From the NCBI RefSeq assembly GCF_027111295.1, contig NZ_CP114287.1, positions 4,154,001 to 4,218,000 of the forward strand: 64,000 nt of DNA. The letters are read 5' to 3'. Shown in pieces: positions 37,215 to 47,059 of the stretch. The position numbers and the translations under genes were made by a program. This DNA comes from Flavobacterium gelatinilyticum (GTDB lineage: Bacteria > Bacteroidota > Bacteroidia > Flavobacteriales > Flavobacteriaceae). The notes under the pieces were generated by a model. That model made no database searches. It worked only from the letters and a program-made list of their open reading frames with translations, and was not told the DNA's origin. Each line of letters begins with the position of its first letter. Position 1 is the first letter of the stretch.

Positions 37215-38245
37215 AGGATAGAAATATTTACCTTGATGAAATCATTTATTTTTCAGATTGTAATTTTATTTTCAGCGATTTTAGTAATTATAAAAATACT
37301 TATGAAATTGTAAATATTCACTTTCCGGAAGCTATTTTTAATTGGACTGTTCCTACTAATGAACAGCTAAATGATCTTGAACAAAAAATTTTAGACTGGA
37401 AAAAATATTCGAAAATAGTTTATACTTTAAATGATATCAAATCACATTACGACAATCAAGATAAATTTGCTGATTTATTTAGATTGATACAAAAACATGC
37501 AGATGGAGTAATTCATTTAGGAAATTATTCTTTAGAAAAATATAAAAATCTTTTTTCTGTCAATTGTCAACATGTTGTAATTCCCCATCCTTTGTATGAT
37601 AGTTTAATTAAAGATTTTCCAATATCAGATTTTCAGGAAAAATTTCAATTGAGTTTAAAAGATAAATATATTGTTTCGGTAATTGGAGACATAAGGTCAA
37701 TGGAAGAAGTAAAACTTATTTTTAAGGTTTTTAATAAAATTCCGAACAAAAATAAGTTTCTAATTGTTCCTAATATGTTTTTGTTTATGAAACTGCCAAA
37801 GTTTTTTCCATATCGTTTTAGAAATATATATAGAAAAATTGAAGAGTTCTTGTTTTGTTTTCCACTTCAAAAAAAACAGTACTTTTTTAATTTTAAATTT
37901 ATAGATTATAATTACATGGTAGATTTAGTAAGGAATTCATCATTAGTTATTATTCCAAGATTAAAAAATTTAAATTCAGGGAATCTATACTTGGGATTAA
38001 GTTTCGATAAACCAATGATAATTCCAAAAGTGGGAAATTTAACGGAAACGGCAGAGTATTTTAATTTTCCATTATTAGATTTGCAAAAGAAAAATTATAA
38101 AGAAGTTATCGATATTGCAATGGAATTAGATAAAAAAACATTTTTTAAAACTAAAGAATACCTGCAGAAAAAAGAAAAATTTAAAGCCAGTACTATTGCG
38201 GCATTATATGATGATTTTTTTTGCCAATTGATAAAAATTAAATGA
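37190..38245 (+). CDS. Putative GT-B glycosyltransferase (atypical GT4-like)
   Basis: A 351-residue protein that fits a GT-B layout but is divergent. The N-terminal half contains VNIHFPEAIFNW, VYTLNDIKSHYDNQD and GVIHLGNYSLEKYK; the C-terminal half contains YIVSVIGDIRSMEEVKLIFKVF and IIPRLKNLNSGNLYLGLSFDKPMIIPKVGNL. The last segment takes the place of the GT4 E-x7-E region, with Asn and Ser in the position of the first Glu. The first ATG overlaps the upstream gene by 25 bases. Called a glycosyltransferase by fold pattern and neighbours, with moderate confidence. Confidence 0.65.
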   Translation: MEVFVPHLKDRNIYLDEIIYFSDCNFIFSDFSNYKNTYEIVNIHFPEAIFNWTVPTNEQLNDLEQKILDWKKYSKIVYTLNDIKSHYDNQDKFADLFRLIQKHADGVIHLGNYSLEKYKNLFSVNCQHVVIPHPLYDSLIKDFPISDFQEKFQLSLKDKYIVSVIGDIRSMEEVKLIFKVFNKIPNKNKFLIVPNMFLFMKLPKFFPYRFRNIYRKIEEFLFCFPLQKKQYFFNFKFIDYNYMVDLVRNSSLVIIPRLKNLNSGNLYLGLSFDKPMIIPKVGNLTETAEYFNFPLLDLQKKNYKEVIDIAMELDKKTFFKTKEYLQKKEKFKASTIAALYDDFFCQLIKIK

Positions 38246-39150
38246 ATCCATTAGTTTCTGTAATTGTTCCATGTTATAATCAAGGTCAGTATTTAGTAGA
38301 GGCACTTGAGTCGATATGTAATCAAACATTTGAAAATTGGGAATGTTTAATTATTGATGACGGAAGTATAGATAATACGGCAGAGATCGCGAAATCATTT
38401 GTTAATAATGATTCTCGTTTTTGTTATTATTTTAAAAAAAATAGCGGAGTAAGCAGTACAAGAAATTTAGGATTAGAAAAAGCAAATGGACAATATATTC
38501 AGTTTTTAGATTGTGATGATGTTTTAGATGTTAGAAAACTGGAATTATCATTAAAAGAACTGGAGTTAAATAAAAACGTACAAATCGTTATATCTAATTT
38601 TAGAATGTTTACAGATGATATAAAGGTTTCATCTGACCCATTCTGTATTTTAGATCCTTCATATTTTAATCTCGAAGGATTTTTATACCAATGGAATATA
38701 TCATTTTCTCTTCAAATGCAATGTGGTTTTTTTGAAGCCTTATTGTTCCATAATATTCGTTTTCCTGAAAATTTATCAGCACAAGAAGACTGGGTAGTCT
38801 GGGTAAGTTTGTTTAAAACAGGTACTAAGGCGGTTTTTATAGATAAACCATTAGCATATTATAGAATTAACCCTAACAGCAGAATGTCAACCCTTGGTAT
38901 TGATGATAATAAAGTAAAGGTTTTAGAGAATTTTAAATCTATTCTTTCTAATGATGAATATAACAAATTTATTTCAAATTTGATTTCAAGAATTTATCAG
39001 TCAAATGAAGACGTAAAAAAGAGGTTGAAAGAAGTTAGAAGTTCAAACACTTATCAAACGGGTTTAATGATTAAAAAGATCTTAAAGAAAATTGGCCTGT
39101 TAAAAATTTCAAGATCCCTCTTTAAAACAATTCTTCGATTAAAAAAATAA
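38242..39150 (+). CDS. GT2-family glycosyltransferase
   Basis: GT-A enzyme of 302 residues. SVIVPCYNQGQYLVEALESI, CLIIDDGSIDNTAEIA, SSTRNLGLEKANGQYIQFLDCDD (DXD) and AQEDWVVWVSLF (acceptor-side ED) are all in place. It overlaps the previous gene by 4 bases. Very similar in build to the two GT2 genes that follow, which may reflect duplication within the locus, though the sequences are clearly different enough to have separate roles. Confidence 0.9.
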   Translation: MNPLVSVIVPCYNQGQYLVEALESICNQTFENWECLIIDDGSIDNTAEIAKSFVNNDSRFCYYFKKNSGVSSTRNLGLEKANGQYIQFLDCDDVLDVRKLELSLKELELNKNVQIVISNFRMFTDDIKVSSDPFCILDPSYFNLEGFLYQWNISFSLQMQCGFFEALLFHNIRFPENLSAQEDWVVWVSLFKTGTKAVFIDKPLAYYRINPNSRMSTLGIDDNKVKVLENFKSILSNDEYNKFISNLISRIYQSNEDVKKRLKEVRSSNTYQTGLMIKKILKKIGLLKISRSLFKTILRLKK

Positions 39151-39152
39151 TA

Positions 39153-40076
39153 ATGGCTAAACTTACTATAATCATACCAAGCTATAATCATGGAGAATTT
39201 TTAATCGATAGATTAGAAACTATTTATAATCAAACATACAAAGATTGGGAAGCAATTATTATTGATGATAAATCCACAGATGACAGCGTAATAATAATTG
39301 AAAAGTTTCTTAAAAATAATCCTGATTTTAATATCAAATATTTTATCGTAAACGAGAATAACTCGGGAAGTGGTTATAACTCTTGGAAAAAAGGTATTGA
39401 ATTGGCCGAAACAAAATATATCTGGATTGCTGAAACAGACGATTACTCTGACCATACTTTTCTGGAAGAATTGATTCCTGTTTTAGAATCTAATCAAGAA
39501 GTTTCTTTGGTGTTTTCTGCCAGTCATTATGTTGAAAATAATAAGATTACCTACGATTCATCAAACAGAACAAAAGATTTAAATGTCAATAAAAATGAAT
39601 ATAAGGTAATAGATAAAAGTGTTTTCTTTAAAAGAATGCCATTTGATACTTACATAACAAACGGAAGTTCAGTTGTCTTTAAAAAGCCAAATGAAACTCT
39701 ACCGGATACTATATTTACAAACAGACAGTGTTCGGATATTTTCTTATGGTCATATTTATTAGAAAACAATTCGTTTGCATTTTTAAATAAAAACTTAAAC
39801 TTTTTTAGAAGGCATGTTGGATCAACATCTTCATTTTTGCAAAAACATAAATTGGAAACAATCTATCATGAAAATGCTAAATATCTGAATCTTTTTAATC
39901 AGACCGAGAAATATTCTCAATTTATTAATCATTACATTAAATACTATATCTGGAGCCATAAAAGGGATTTTTTAAATACCTCAAGTGTTCGAAAAATACA
40001 GACTGATAAAAATCTAAGACTGTTGTATTTTTATGAATTGATTCGCTTTACATTCTTTAAACTTTTAAAAAAATGA
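39153..40076 (+). CDS. GT2-family glycosyltransferase
   Basis: GT-A enzyme of 307 residues with LTIIIPSYNHGEFLIDRLETI, AIIIDDKSTDDSVIIIEKF, GSGYNSWKKGIELAETKYIWIAETDDYS (ETDD replaces the usual DXD wording but keeps the Asp pair) and a C-terminal LRLLYFYELIRFTFFKLLKK helix. The IAETDDYSD variant is common in capsule-cluster GT2 enzymes. It overlaps the next start as ATGA. Donor unknown. Confidence 0.88.
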   Translation: MAKLTIIIPSYNHGEFLIDRLETIYNQTYKDWEAIIIDDKSTDDSVIIIEKFLKNNPDFNIKYFIVNENNSGSGYNSWKKGIELAETKYIWIAETDDYSDHTFLEELIPVLESNQEVSLVFSASHYVENNKITYDSSNRTKDLNVNKNEYKVIDKSVFFKRMPFDTYITNGSSVVFKKPNETLPDTIFTNRQCSDIFLWSYLLENNSFAFLNKNLNFFRRHVGSTSSFLQKHKLETIYHENAKYLNLFNQTEKYSQFINHYIKYYIWSHKRDFLNTSSVRKIQTDKNLRLLYFYELIRFTFFKLLKK

Positions 40077-40966
40077 GTGCTTCACCTCTGGTATCTGTTA
40101 TTATTACAACTTATAACAGGACTTTTTATTTAAAAAAAGCTATAGATTCAGTTTTTAATCAGACTTATAAAAATTTAGAGGTTATAGTAGTTGATGATGG
40201 AACTATTGGAGATGAAAATCAAAATTTATGTTCGGAATATAATTCCATAACGTATTTAAAAATCAAAAATTCAGGTGGTCCTTGTAAACCTAGAAATGAA
40301 GGTATTAAAATTTCAAAAGGCAAGTATATTATTTTTTTAGATGATGATGATATTTGGGAACCTAATAAAATAGAAGTACTTCAGGATGTTTTAGAAAAAA
40401 ATCCGTCATTTGGTTTAGCACATCATTACTGTAAATTAATTGATGAAAATGATAATGAATTAAATAAGTATGTAGGCAAACCGGGTAAAATTGAAGACAA
40501 ACATGGTGATATATCCATGAAAATGATAGGAAACTATACTGTTAGTGATTATCCTCTTTGCAGGGCAGAAATTATTAGAAAAGTGGGATTTTTTAATGAA
40601 AAAATGATAGCAGCTGGTGAAGATGTTGAGTATTGGAACAGAGTCTCTTTTTTTACTAAATTTTATTATGTTGATTTACCACTTACAAGATATCGGATAC
40701 ATTCTTCAAACAATTCAAAGATTAATGAAAAAGAATATTTAAAACTAAATCTCTACAATAAAGAATTTATAACTGAATATAAAAACAGAGGAATTATTTC
40801 AAAAAAAGATTATCCCAGATATATTCAAAAACTGGTACACAATCAAATAAAGATGTTTAAATTAAACTATTTAAAAAGTTTAAGCATCTTAAATAAATTA
40901 GATTCTTTTTGGTTTCTCAACTGGAAGAATTTTAAATTATTTATTTTTATTTTAATAAAAAGATAA
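40073..40966 (+). CDS. GT2-family glycosyltransferase
   Basis: GT-A enzyme of 297 residues. SVIITTYNRTFYLKKAIDSVFNQT, VIVVDDGTIGDENQ, SGGPCKPRNEGIKISKGKYIIFLDDDDIWE (DXD) and AAGEDVEYWNRVSFF complete the family set. The GGPxxPRNxGI phrase is shared with the GT2 at 21303-22214, which may mean related donors. The following gene starts with TTG two bases after its stop. Confidence 0.9.
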   Translation: MSASPLVSVIITTYNRTFYLKKAIDSVFNQTYKNLEVIVVDDGTIGDENQNLCSEYNSITYLKIKNSGGPCKPRNEGIKISKGKYIIFLDDDDIWEPNKIEVLQDVLEKNPSFGLAHHYCKLIDENDNELNKYVGKPGKIEDKHGDISMKMIGNYTVSDYPLCRAEIIRKVGFFNEKMIAAGEDVEYWNRVSFFTKFYYVDLPLTRYRIHSSNNSKINEKEYLKLNLYNKEFITEYKNRGIISKKDYPRYIQKLVHNQIKMFKLNYLKSLSILNKLDSFWFLNWKNFKLFIFILIKR

Positions 40967-40967
40967 A

Positions 40968-41990
40968 TTGAGAGTAGGTTACAATCCCAATAAAGATAAA
41001 AAACAAGAACCAAATGATTTTTTTCATCAGGTTGTTATTCCTGTCTATATACCGGACAGCGAAGGTTATTTTAAAGACAGCTTGAAAATTTTAAAATATT
41101 GTATAGAATCCTTATTTAAAACAATTCATCCCAAAACTTATATTACAGTTGTTAATAACGGAAGCTGTACTGAGGTAGTTGATTATTTAACTAATCTTCA
41201 AAAAACAGGAAAGATACATGAGTTGATTAACACAAGTAATATTGGAAAATTAAATGCAATTATAAAAGGAATTTCTGGACATGATTTTTCTTTGATAACA
41301 ATATCCGATTGTGATGTTCTTTTTTTAAATGATTGGCAGAAAGAAACATACAATGTTTTTGAACAATTTCCAAAAACTGGAGCTGTATGCCCAACACCTT
41401 CTTCACGTTCACTTAAAAACCACACTTCTAATATTTGGTTTGATTTACTTTTTTCAAAATCACTTTATTTTTCAAAAGTTAAAAATCCAATAGCTTTAAG
41501 AGCATTTGCAGAAAGTGTTCAAAATCCAGGTATGTATCAGGATATTCACCTCGAAAAATATCTGACCGTTTCTAAAGATAATTTCAAAGCTGTTGTTGGA
41601 GCGGGTCATTTTATTACCACTTACAGAAAAGAAGTTTTTGACAACAACGGTATTAAATATTCAAATTTTATGCTTGGTGGAGATAGTGAAGCAAAATTAC
41701 TCGATCTTCCGGTTGTAGAAAAAGGAATGTGGAGACTGTCGACAGAAGATAATTTTGCATATCATTTAGGAAATGTAGCAGAAGAATGGATGAAAGAAAC
41801 TCTATCGGCATTAGATCAAAACAAGTTCTTTATTGATAAACCAATTATTTTGAAAAAAATCAGATTTTCGAAATTTGAACTTTTTATAAAAAATAAAATA
41901 TTCTCAAGAATTATAATGCAGAAGAAAATCTGGGAATATTGTATTAAATGGAAAGGACTTTCAAATGAGGAAGCAATTAAATACAAATAA
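40968..41990 (+). CDS. GT2-like glycosyltransferase, atypical N-terminus
   Basis: A 340-residue protein with an unusual leader of about 20 residues (VGYNPNKDKKQEPNDFFHQ) before the GT-A core. FHQVVIPVYIPDSEGYFKDSL, ITVVNNGSC, NTSNIGKLNAIIKGI and ISDCDVLFLNDW (metal site DCD) are present, as is an internal GAGHFITTYRKEVFD. The start is TTG at 40968, 2 bases after the upstream stop; the first ATG is far inside the protein (residue about 193), so TTG is needed. It directly abuts the next GT4. Confidence 0.77.
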   Translation: MRVGYNPNKDKKQEPNDFFHQVVIPVYIPDSEGYFKDSLKILKYCIESLFKTIHPKTYITVVNNGSCTEVVDYLTNLQKTGKIHELINTSNIGKLNAIIKGISGHDFSLITISDCDVLFLNDWQKETYNVFEQFPKTGAVCPTPSSRSLKNHTSNIWFDLLFSKSLYFSKVKNPIALRAFAESVQNPGMYQDIHLEKYLTVSKDNFKAVVGAGHFITTYRKEVFDNNGIKYSNFMLGGDSEAKLLDLPVVEKGMWRLSTEDNFAYHLGNVAEEWMKETLSALDQNKFFIDKPIILKKIRFSKFELFIKNKIFSRIIMQKKIWEYCIKWKGLSNEEAIKYK

Positions 41991-43106
41991 ATGATGAATG
42001 ATTCAGTAGAGGTTATATTGATTTCACGGGAGCCGCTTCCTTATCCCGGAATGGGAAGCTGGACAACATTATATAATTATTATTTGGAAAAAAATCATAA
42101 AATAAATTATGTTATTTGCCCTAAACCAGAAAAAAATAATAATTCTGTACAATATAGTTTTGTTACTAATAATTTTTTTTACAAAATAAAATATAAAATT
42201 TTCAGAAAAAAGAATCAAGATTTTCTTCTGGCCTTAAATAAGATTATCAGATCTGATAAAAAATATATAATTCAGATGGTGGATAATTTTGGTATGGTCA
42301 AGCCTTTACACGATTATTTAACTTCAAAACGATTGCTGGACAACTGTTATGTTCAGTTTTTTTATCACGGTTATTTTCCATACAAGACAATGAATTTGAG
42401 ATTCAATGTTTATGAATTAATTAATGAATTAATTGTCTTAACTCATGATAGTTATAAAGAGTATAAAAAGACAATTAATGTTCTACCTTGTCATGTTTCT
42501 GTTCTTCATAATGGTATTGATACTACTATATTTAAAAAAATATCTAATTCAGATAAAAAAATATTAAAACAAAAGTTCGATTTAGAAGACAAAAAGGTTT
42601 TTGTCTGGTGTTCACAAGACAGACCTAAAAAGGGATTGCATATTATTTTAAATGCATGGAGAAAAATTTACGAATTGAACCAAAATATTGTTTTGCTTGT
42701 CATAGGGTGCGAAAGAACAGAAGAAATTAAGGGAGTAAGATTTTTAGGGAGAATACCAAATCATAATTTATCTCAATACCTTCAGGTATCAGACTGTTAT
42801 CTTTTTCCGACTCTCTGGCAGGAAGGCTTTGGGCTTAGTTTAATTGAAGCTATGCATTGTGGAAATTACTGTATCGCATCTGCAACGGGTGGAGTTCCTG
42901 AAGTCCTGCAATATGGAAAACTGGGCAGGCTAATAGAAAATCCTCATTTTGTTTCGGAATGGGTGGATGCAATGAATGATTTTTTGGACAATAAGTTTGA
43001 GGTTTCAGAAATAAATGACGATCTATATTCTATTGAATCATGGATAAATGGAATGAATTGTATTATTGAAGAAGCAAAACTTAGACTGCAAATGCCTACA
43101 AAATGA
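41991..43106 (+). CDS. GT4-family glycosyltransferase
   Basis: GT-B enzyme of 371 residues, ninth and last of the consecutive run. ISREPLPYPGMGSWTTLYNYYL near the N-terminus, HNGIDTTIFK, KVFVWCSQDRPKKGLHIILNAW and the complete E-x7-E motif in LWQEGFGLSLIEAMHCGNY are diagnostic. ATG follows the previous stop with no gap and a second ATG is adjacent (MMND). The next gene begins inside its stop (ATGA). Confidence 0.9.
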   Translation: MMNDSVEVILISREPLPYPGMGSWTTLYNYYLEKNHKINYVICPKPEKNNNSVQYSFVTNNFFYKIKYKIFRKKNQDFLLALNKIIRSDKKYIIQMVDNFGMVKPLHDYLTSKRLLDNCYVQFFYHGYFPYKTMNLRFNVYELINELIVLTHDSYKEYKKTINVLPCHVSVLHNGIDTTIFKKISNSDKKILKQKFDLEDKKVFVWCSQDRPKKGLHIILNAWRKIYELNQNIVLLVIGCERTEEIKGVRFLGRIPNHNLSQYLQVSDCYLFPTLWQEGFGLSLIEAMHCGNYCIASATGGVPEVLQYGKLGRLIENPHFVSEWVDAMNDFLDNKFEVSEINDDLYSIESWINGMNCIIEEAKLRLQMPTK

Positions 43107-44170
43107 GAATAAACCAATTAACATTTACCAGATTTTTAGCAGCAATTTCAATTGTGATTTTTCACTATGGGAAAAAAAGTTTCTTGTTTAATAACTCTAT
43201 TGTGGGGTTTGTATTTGATAATGCAGATGTCTGTGTAAGCTATTTTTTTATTTTATCAGGATTTGTAATGATGATTGCATATTCGAATAAAGAAGAAATA
43301 TCGGCAAAAGAATATTTTACAAATAGATTTGCCAGAATCTATCCTCTGTATTTCTTTGCAATATTTATAATGTTTTTGCTGCAGGTTCGTACTAATGAAT
43401 TAGATATTTCAGGAGTGTTTTTAAATGTTTTAATGATTCAGTCTTGGATTCCTGGTAAAATTTTATCTGTTAATGGGCCAGGATGGTCATTGTCTGTAGA
43501 ATTTGTGTTTTATGCCATTTTTCCTTTTATGTTTAACAAATGTTTCAATAGATTTAAAATTAAACACATTTATTTATACATAATTTCATTCTGGGTTTTA
43601 AGTCAGTTGGTTTTTCAGATACTTTATTATTTATATGCAGATATATCTGTAACCGCAAAAGATTTCATAATGTACAATCCTATATTGCATATCAATGAAT
43701 TTTTGATTGGAAATCTGGCAGGTTTTATCTTCATTAAAAAATTACAATTTAAAAAAGCAAACTACGATTTTCTAATTTTGACTTTTGTTGGTCTTATAGT
43801 TCTTTCTTTAAAATTTTCAATTGGTAAAATTTTTCATAACGGGTTACTTGCCCCATTATTTATCTCATTAATAATTTTAATTTCATTAAATAATGGAATC
43901 ATTACAAAACTTTTCCAACAGAAGCTATTTGTATTTCTGGGAGAAATTAGTTTTGGAATCTACATTTTGCAGTATCCTGTTTATTCTATATTTAGTGCTT
44001 ATAGTTTAAACAAGTATTTTCATCTAACAGATCCTACGTTGGTTTTCTTTATCAGACTTATTATTTTAATTATTGCTTCTTCATTAGCATATATTTATGT
44101 TGAAAAACCACTTCAGAATAAAATAAAAACAAGAAATAAAGCAGCATCTGTAATTGAAAATCCGGTGTAA
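43103..44170 (+). CDS. Acyltransferase family 3 (OafA-like)
   Basis: Membrane O-acyltransferase of 355 residues with about ten helices. QLTFTRFLAAISIVIFHYGK carries the conserved His and Arg, followed by YFFILSGFVMMIAYSNK, GPGWSLSVEFVFYAIFP and FGIYILQYPVYS. Probably acetylates a sugar of the module B glycan, working from the cytoplasmic side. It is coupled to the upstream GT4 and lies 14 bases before neuA, so a sialic acid acceptor is possible but not shown. Confidence 0.88.
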   Translation: MRINQLTFTRFLAAISIVIFHYGKKSFLFNNSIVGFVFDNADVCVSYFFILSGFVMMIAYSNKEEISAKEYFTNRFARIYPLYFFAIFIMFLLQVRTNELDISGVFLNVLMIQSWIPGKILSVNGPGWSLSVEFVFYAIFPFMFNKCFNRFKIKHIYLYIISFWVLSQLVFQILYYLYADISVTAKDFIMYNPILHINEFLIGNLAGFIFIKKLQFKKANYDFLILTFVGLIVLSLKFSIGKIFHNGLLAPLFISLIILISLNNGIITKLFQQKLFVFLGEISFGIYILQYPVYSIFSAYSLNKYFHLTDPTLVFFIRLIILIIASSLAYIYVEKPLQNKIKTRNKAASVIENPV

Positions 44171-44184
44171 TAAAATTTAAGGTA

Positions 44185-44844
44185 ATGAAAACAATAGCAA
44201 TAATTCCGGCCCGTGGAGGATCAAAACGAATTCCTGAAAAAAACATTCAGTTATTGGGAGAATTACCACTAATCGTTCACTCAATATTATATGCGCAGGA
44301 AAACAGTGACATAATACAGGATATTTATGTTTCAACAGATGATGCTGAAATTAAAAAAACTGCATTACAATTTGGTGCAAAAGTTATTGACAGACCAATT
44401 TCTATTTCAGGGGATTTAGAGCCAACAGTTTCTGCATTAAAACATGTTTTAGAATCAATTGAATCAGATGTTGAAAATGTCATTTTATTGCAGGCAACAA
44501 ATCCGTTACGCCCTCAAGAATTATTAAAAGAAGTTTTCGAAAAATATCAAAATGATAATTTAGACAGCATCTTTACAGTTTCAAGAAATCATCAAAAATT
44601 TGGAAAAATTGTAAACAATAAGTTCCACCCTTTTAATTATACAATCGGACAGAGAAGCCAGGATTTAGAGCCTCTTTTTTTTGAAAACGGATTACTTTAT
44701 ATTTCCAAATCTTCTTTAATTCAAAAGGATATTATTATTTCAGAAAATGCTTTTCCATTCGAAGTAAATCATATTTTTGCACAAGTTGATATCGATACTC
44801 CTGATGATTTAGATTATGCAAGATATCTATATCAGAAACAATAA
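44185..44844 (+). CDS. neuA: CMP-N-acetylneuraminic acid synthetase
   Basis: Cytidylyltransferase of 219 residues that activates sialic acid with [20 protein letters not shown] at about 4-20, [30 protein letters not shown] and [12 protein letters not shown] (metal-binding Asp) are clear. It is followed by neuB and neuC, which assign its substrate as Neu5Ac rather than pseudaminic acid. It differs markedly from PseF at 7526-8218 beyond the shared motifs. No fused O-acetylesterase domain. Confidence 0.9.
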   Translation: MKTIAIIPARGGSKRIPEKNIQLLGELPLIVHSILYAQENSDIIQDIYVSTDDAEIKKTALQFGAKVIDRPISISGDLEPTVSALKHVLESIESDVENVILLQATNPLRPQELLKEVFEKYQNDNLDSIFTVSRNHQKFGKIVNNKFHPFNYTIGQRSQDLEPLFFENGLLYISKSSLIQKDIIISENAFPFEVNHIFAQVDIDTPDDLDYARYLYQKQ

Positions 44845-44864
44845 AACCCCAAATCTTAAAACAA

Positions 44865-45905
44865 ATGAATCCATATATAGAAATTGCAGGCCGTAAAATT
44901 GGGCCAGATTTTCCACCTTTAGTTATTGCCGAAATCGGAATCAATCATGAAGGATCGCTTCAGGTCGCAAAAGAAATGGTCGATGCTGCACACAGAGCAG
45001 GAGTTGAAGTTGTAAAACATCAAACGCATATTGTAGAAGATGAAATGTCCGGTGCAGCGAAAAAAGTGATTCCCGGAAATGCAGATGTTTCTATTTATGA
45101 AATCATGGAAAGATGCTCATTGAATGAAACAGATGAGTTAGAATTAAAAAATTATGTCGAAAGCAAAGGCATGATTTTTATTTCGACCCCTTTTTCAAGA
45201 GCGGCAGCCGAAAGATTAAAGAAATTTGATATTCCGGCCTATAAAATTGGTTCAGGTGAATGTAATAATTATCCATTACTAGAACATATTGCCTCATTTG
45301 GCAAACCGGTAATTTTAAGTACCGGAATGAATACGATAGAAAGTATCCAAAAAGCTGTAGCAATTTTTGACAAACATAACATTCCTGTTGCGTTATTACA
45401 CACGACAAATTTATATCCAACACCAATTCATTTAGTTCGATTTGGTGCAATGGTAGAACTTCATGAGGCTTTTCCAGATAAGGTATTTGGGTTAAGCGAT
45501 CATACATTGAACAATAATGCATGTTTAGGAGCAGTCGCTCTTGGGGCAAGTATTTTAGAAAGACATTTTACAGATCATATGCAGCGAACAGGTCCTGATA
45601 TTGTTTGCAGTATGGATGAAAAAGCCTGCGCAGAATTAATAGTTTCAAGTGCGGAAATTGCCTTAATGCGAGGCGGAACAAAAAAACCTGCACCAGAAGA
45701 ACAAGTGACAATTGATTTTGCTTTTGCTACCGTTTGCGCCATAAAACCAATTAAAAAAGGAGAAATTTTAGCAAAAGAAAATATTTGGGTAAAACGTCCC
45801 GGAACAGGCAAGATATTAGCAGAGCATTTTAATGACTTATTAGGAAAGAAAGCAGCGAGAGATATTGAAAATGATGAACAGTTAGATTTTACGGATTTTG
45901 AGTAA
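44865..45905 (+). CDS. neuB: N-acetylneuraminic acid synthase
   Basis: Condenses ManNAc with phosphoenolpyruvate to Neu5Ac. The 346 residues show [89 protein letters not shown] and [20 protein letters not shown], which as I recall agree nearly word for word with Neisseria meningitidis NeuB/SiaC and differ from both E. coli-type NeuB and LegI. A SAF domain occupies the last 65 or so residues. This similarity makes Neu5Ac more likely than legionaminic acid. neuC overlaps its end by 8 bases. Confidence 0.93.
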   Translation: MNPYIEIAGRKIGPDFPPLVIAEIGINHEGSLQVAKEMVDAAHRAGVEVVKHQTHIVEDEMSGAAKKVIPGNADVSIYEIMERCSLNETDELELKNYVESKGMIFISTPFSRAAAERLKKFDIPAYKIGSGECNNYPLLEHIASFGKPVILSTGMNTIESIQKAVAIFDKHNIPVALLHTTNLYPTPIHLVRFGAMVELHEAFPDKVFGLSDHTLNNNACLGAVALGASILERHFTDHMQRTGPDIVCSMDEKACAELIVSSAEIALMRGGTKKPAPEEQVTIDFAFATVCAIKPIKKGEILAKENIWVKRPGTGKILAEHFNDLLGKKAARDIENDEQLDFTDFE

Positions 45906-47031
45906 TTCTCCAAAAAAAATATTATTTCTTACCGGCACTCGTGCAGATTTCGGAAAAATAAAATCACTTATTCAAACCCTCGAAAAACAGCAGGATTTTG
46001 AAGCTTTTGTTTTCGTTACGGGAATGCACCTGCAGGAAATTTACGGTTATACGTTAATTGAAATAGAACGCTGTAATTTTAAAAATGTTTCTACTTTTGA
46101 AAATCATACTCACGAAACAACAATGGATTTGACTTTGGCCAAAACAATTGAAGGTCTTTCCAATTATTGTAAAATCATAAAACCAGATATGATTGTGGTT
46201 CATGGCGACCGGGTAGAAACGCTTGCCGGAGCTATTGTAGGATCTTTAAACAATATTTTAGTTGCTCATATTGAAGGTGGCGAAGTTTCAGGAACTGTTG
46301 ATGAGTTAATTCGTCATAGTGTTAGTAAATTAAGTCATGTTCATTTTGTATCTAATAAGGAAGCAGCGAAAAGATTATTGCAGATGGGAGAAGTAAAAGA
46401 ATCTATCTTTACCATTGGTTCTCCGGATATAGATATAATGTTTTCTAATAATTTGCCTTCGCTTGAAACAGCAAAAGAATATTACGGAATCTCATTTGAA
46501 GATTATGCACTTGTAATGTTTCATCCCGTTACGACAGAATTTAATTCGATGAAAGAATACGCCGTTACTTTTGTAGACTGTTTACTTGAAGACAATCGTA
46601 ATTATGTTGTTATTTTTCCAAATAACGATTTGGGAAGCCAATTTATAATCGACGAATTTAAAAGACTGGAAGGAAATACAAGATTCCGGGTTTTTCCATC
46701 TCTGCGATTCGAATATTTTCTAACATTATTAAAAAACAGCCAGTTTATAATTGGTAATAGCAGTGCCGGAATTCGCGAAGCTCCTTATTATGGGGTTCCA
46801 ATTATAAATATAGGAACACGTCAGCAAAACAGAGCCGTTCATGCAGATATTCTAAATGTTGATTATTCAAAAAAAGATATTCTGAAAGCGCTTTCAAAAA
46901 TAGATTCTCATAAAGTTCAGGTTTCAGATAATGATTTTGGAGAAGGAAATAGCAACGAATTGTTTTTACAATCATTAAAGAAAAACGATATTTGGCAGCT
47001 CAATCACCAAAAGCAATTTAGAGATATATAA
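45898..47031 (+). CDS. neuC: UDP-GlcNAc 2-epimerase (hydrolysing)
   Basis: Produces ManNAc and UDP from UDP-GlcNAc, feeding NeuB. The 377 residues contain [68 protein letters not shown] and [27 protein letters not shown], the full NeuC set in meningococcal style. The start is TTG at 45898 inside the end of neuB; no ATG precedes the first motif, so the TTG is well supported. A NeuC homologue acting as LegG is the alternative, but the neuB type argues against it. Confidence 0.92.
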   Translation: MSNSPKKILFLTGTRADFGKIKSLIQTLEKQQDFEAFVFVTGMHLQEIYGYTLIEIERCNFKNVSTFENHTHETTMDLTLAKTIEGLSNYCKIIKPDMIVVHGDRVETLAGAIVGSLNNILVAHIEGGEVSGTVDELIRHSVSKLSHVHFVSNKEAAKRLLQMGEVKESIFTIGSPDIDIMFSNNLPSLETAKEYYGISFEDYALVMFHPVTTEFNSMKEYAVTFVDCLLEDNRNYVVIFPNNDLGSQFIIDEFKRLEGNTRFRVFPSLRFEYFLTLLKNSQFIIGNSSAGIREAPYYGVPIINIGTRQQNRAVHADILNVDYSKKDILKALSKIDSHKVQVSDNDFGEGNSNELFLQSLKKNDIWQLNHQKQFRDI

Positions 47032-47059
47032 ATCTCTTTACTAATTACTATCAACATAT

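Noticed and set aside
45178..45913. Two minus-strand open frames (45178-45549 and 45575-45913) opposite neuB
   Set aside because: They lie fully inside a strongly conserved plus-strand gene, have no recognisable domain, and their residue make-up looks like a reverse-frame shadow.
45898..47031. NeuC homologue acting as LegG in legionaminic acid synthesis
   Set aside because: The adjacent synthase has meningococcal NeuB motifs and differs from LegI, and no acetyltransferase of the PglD/LegH type is present to make the LegG substrate.
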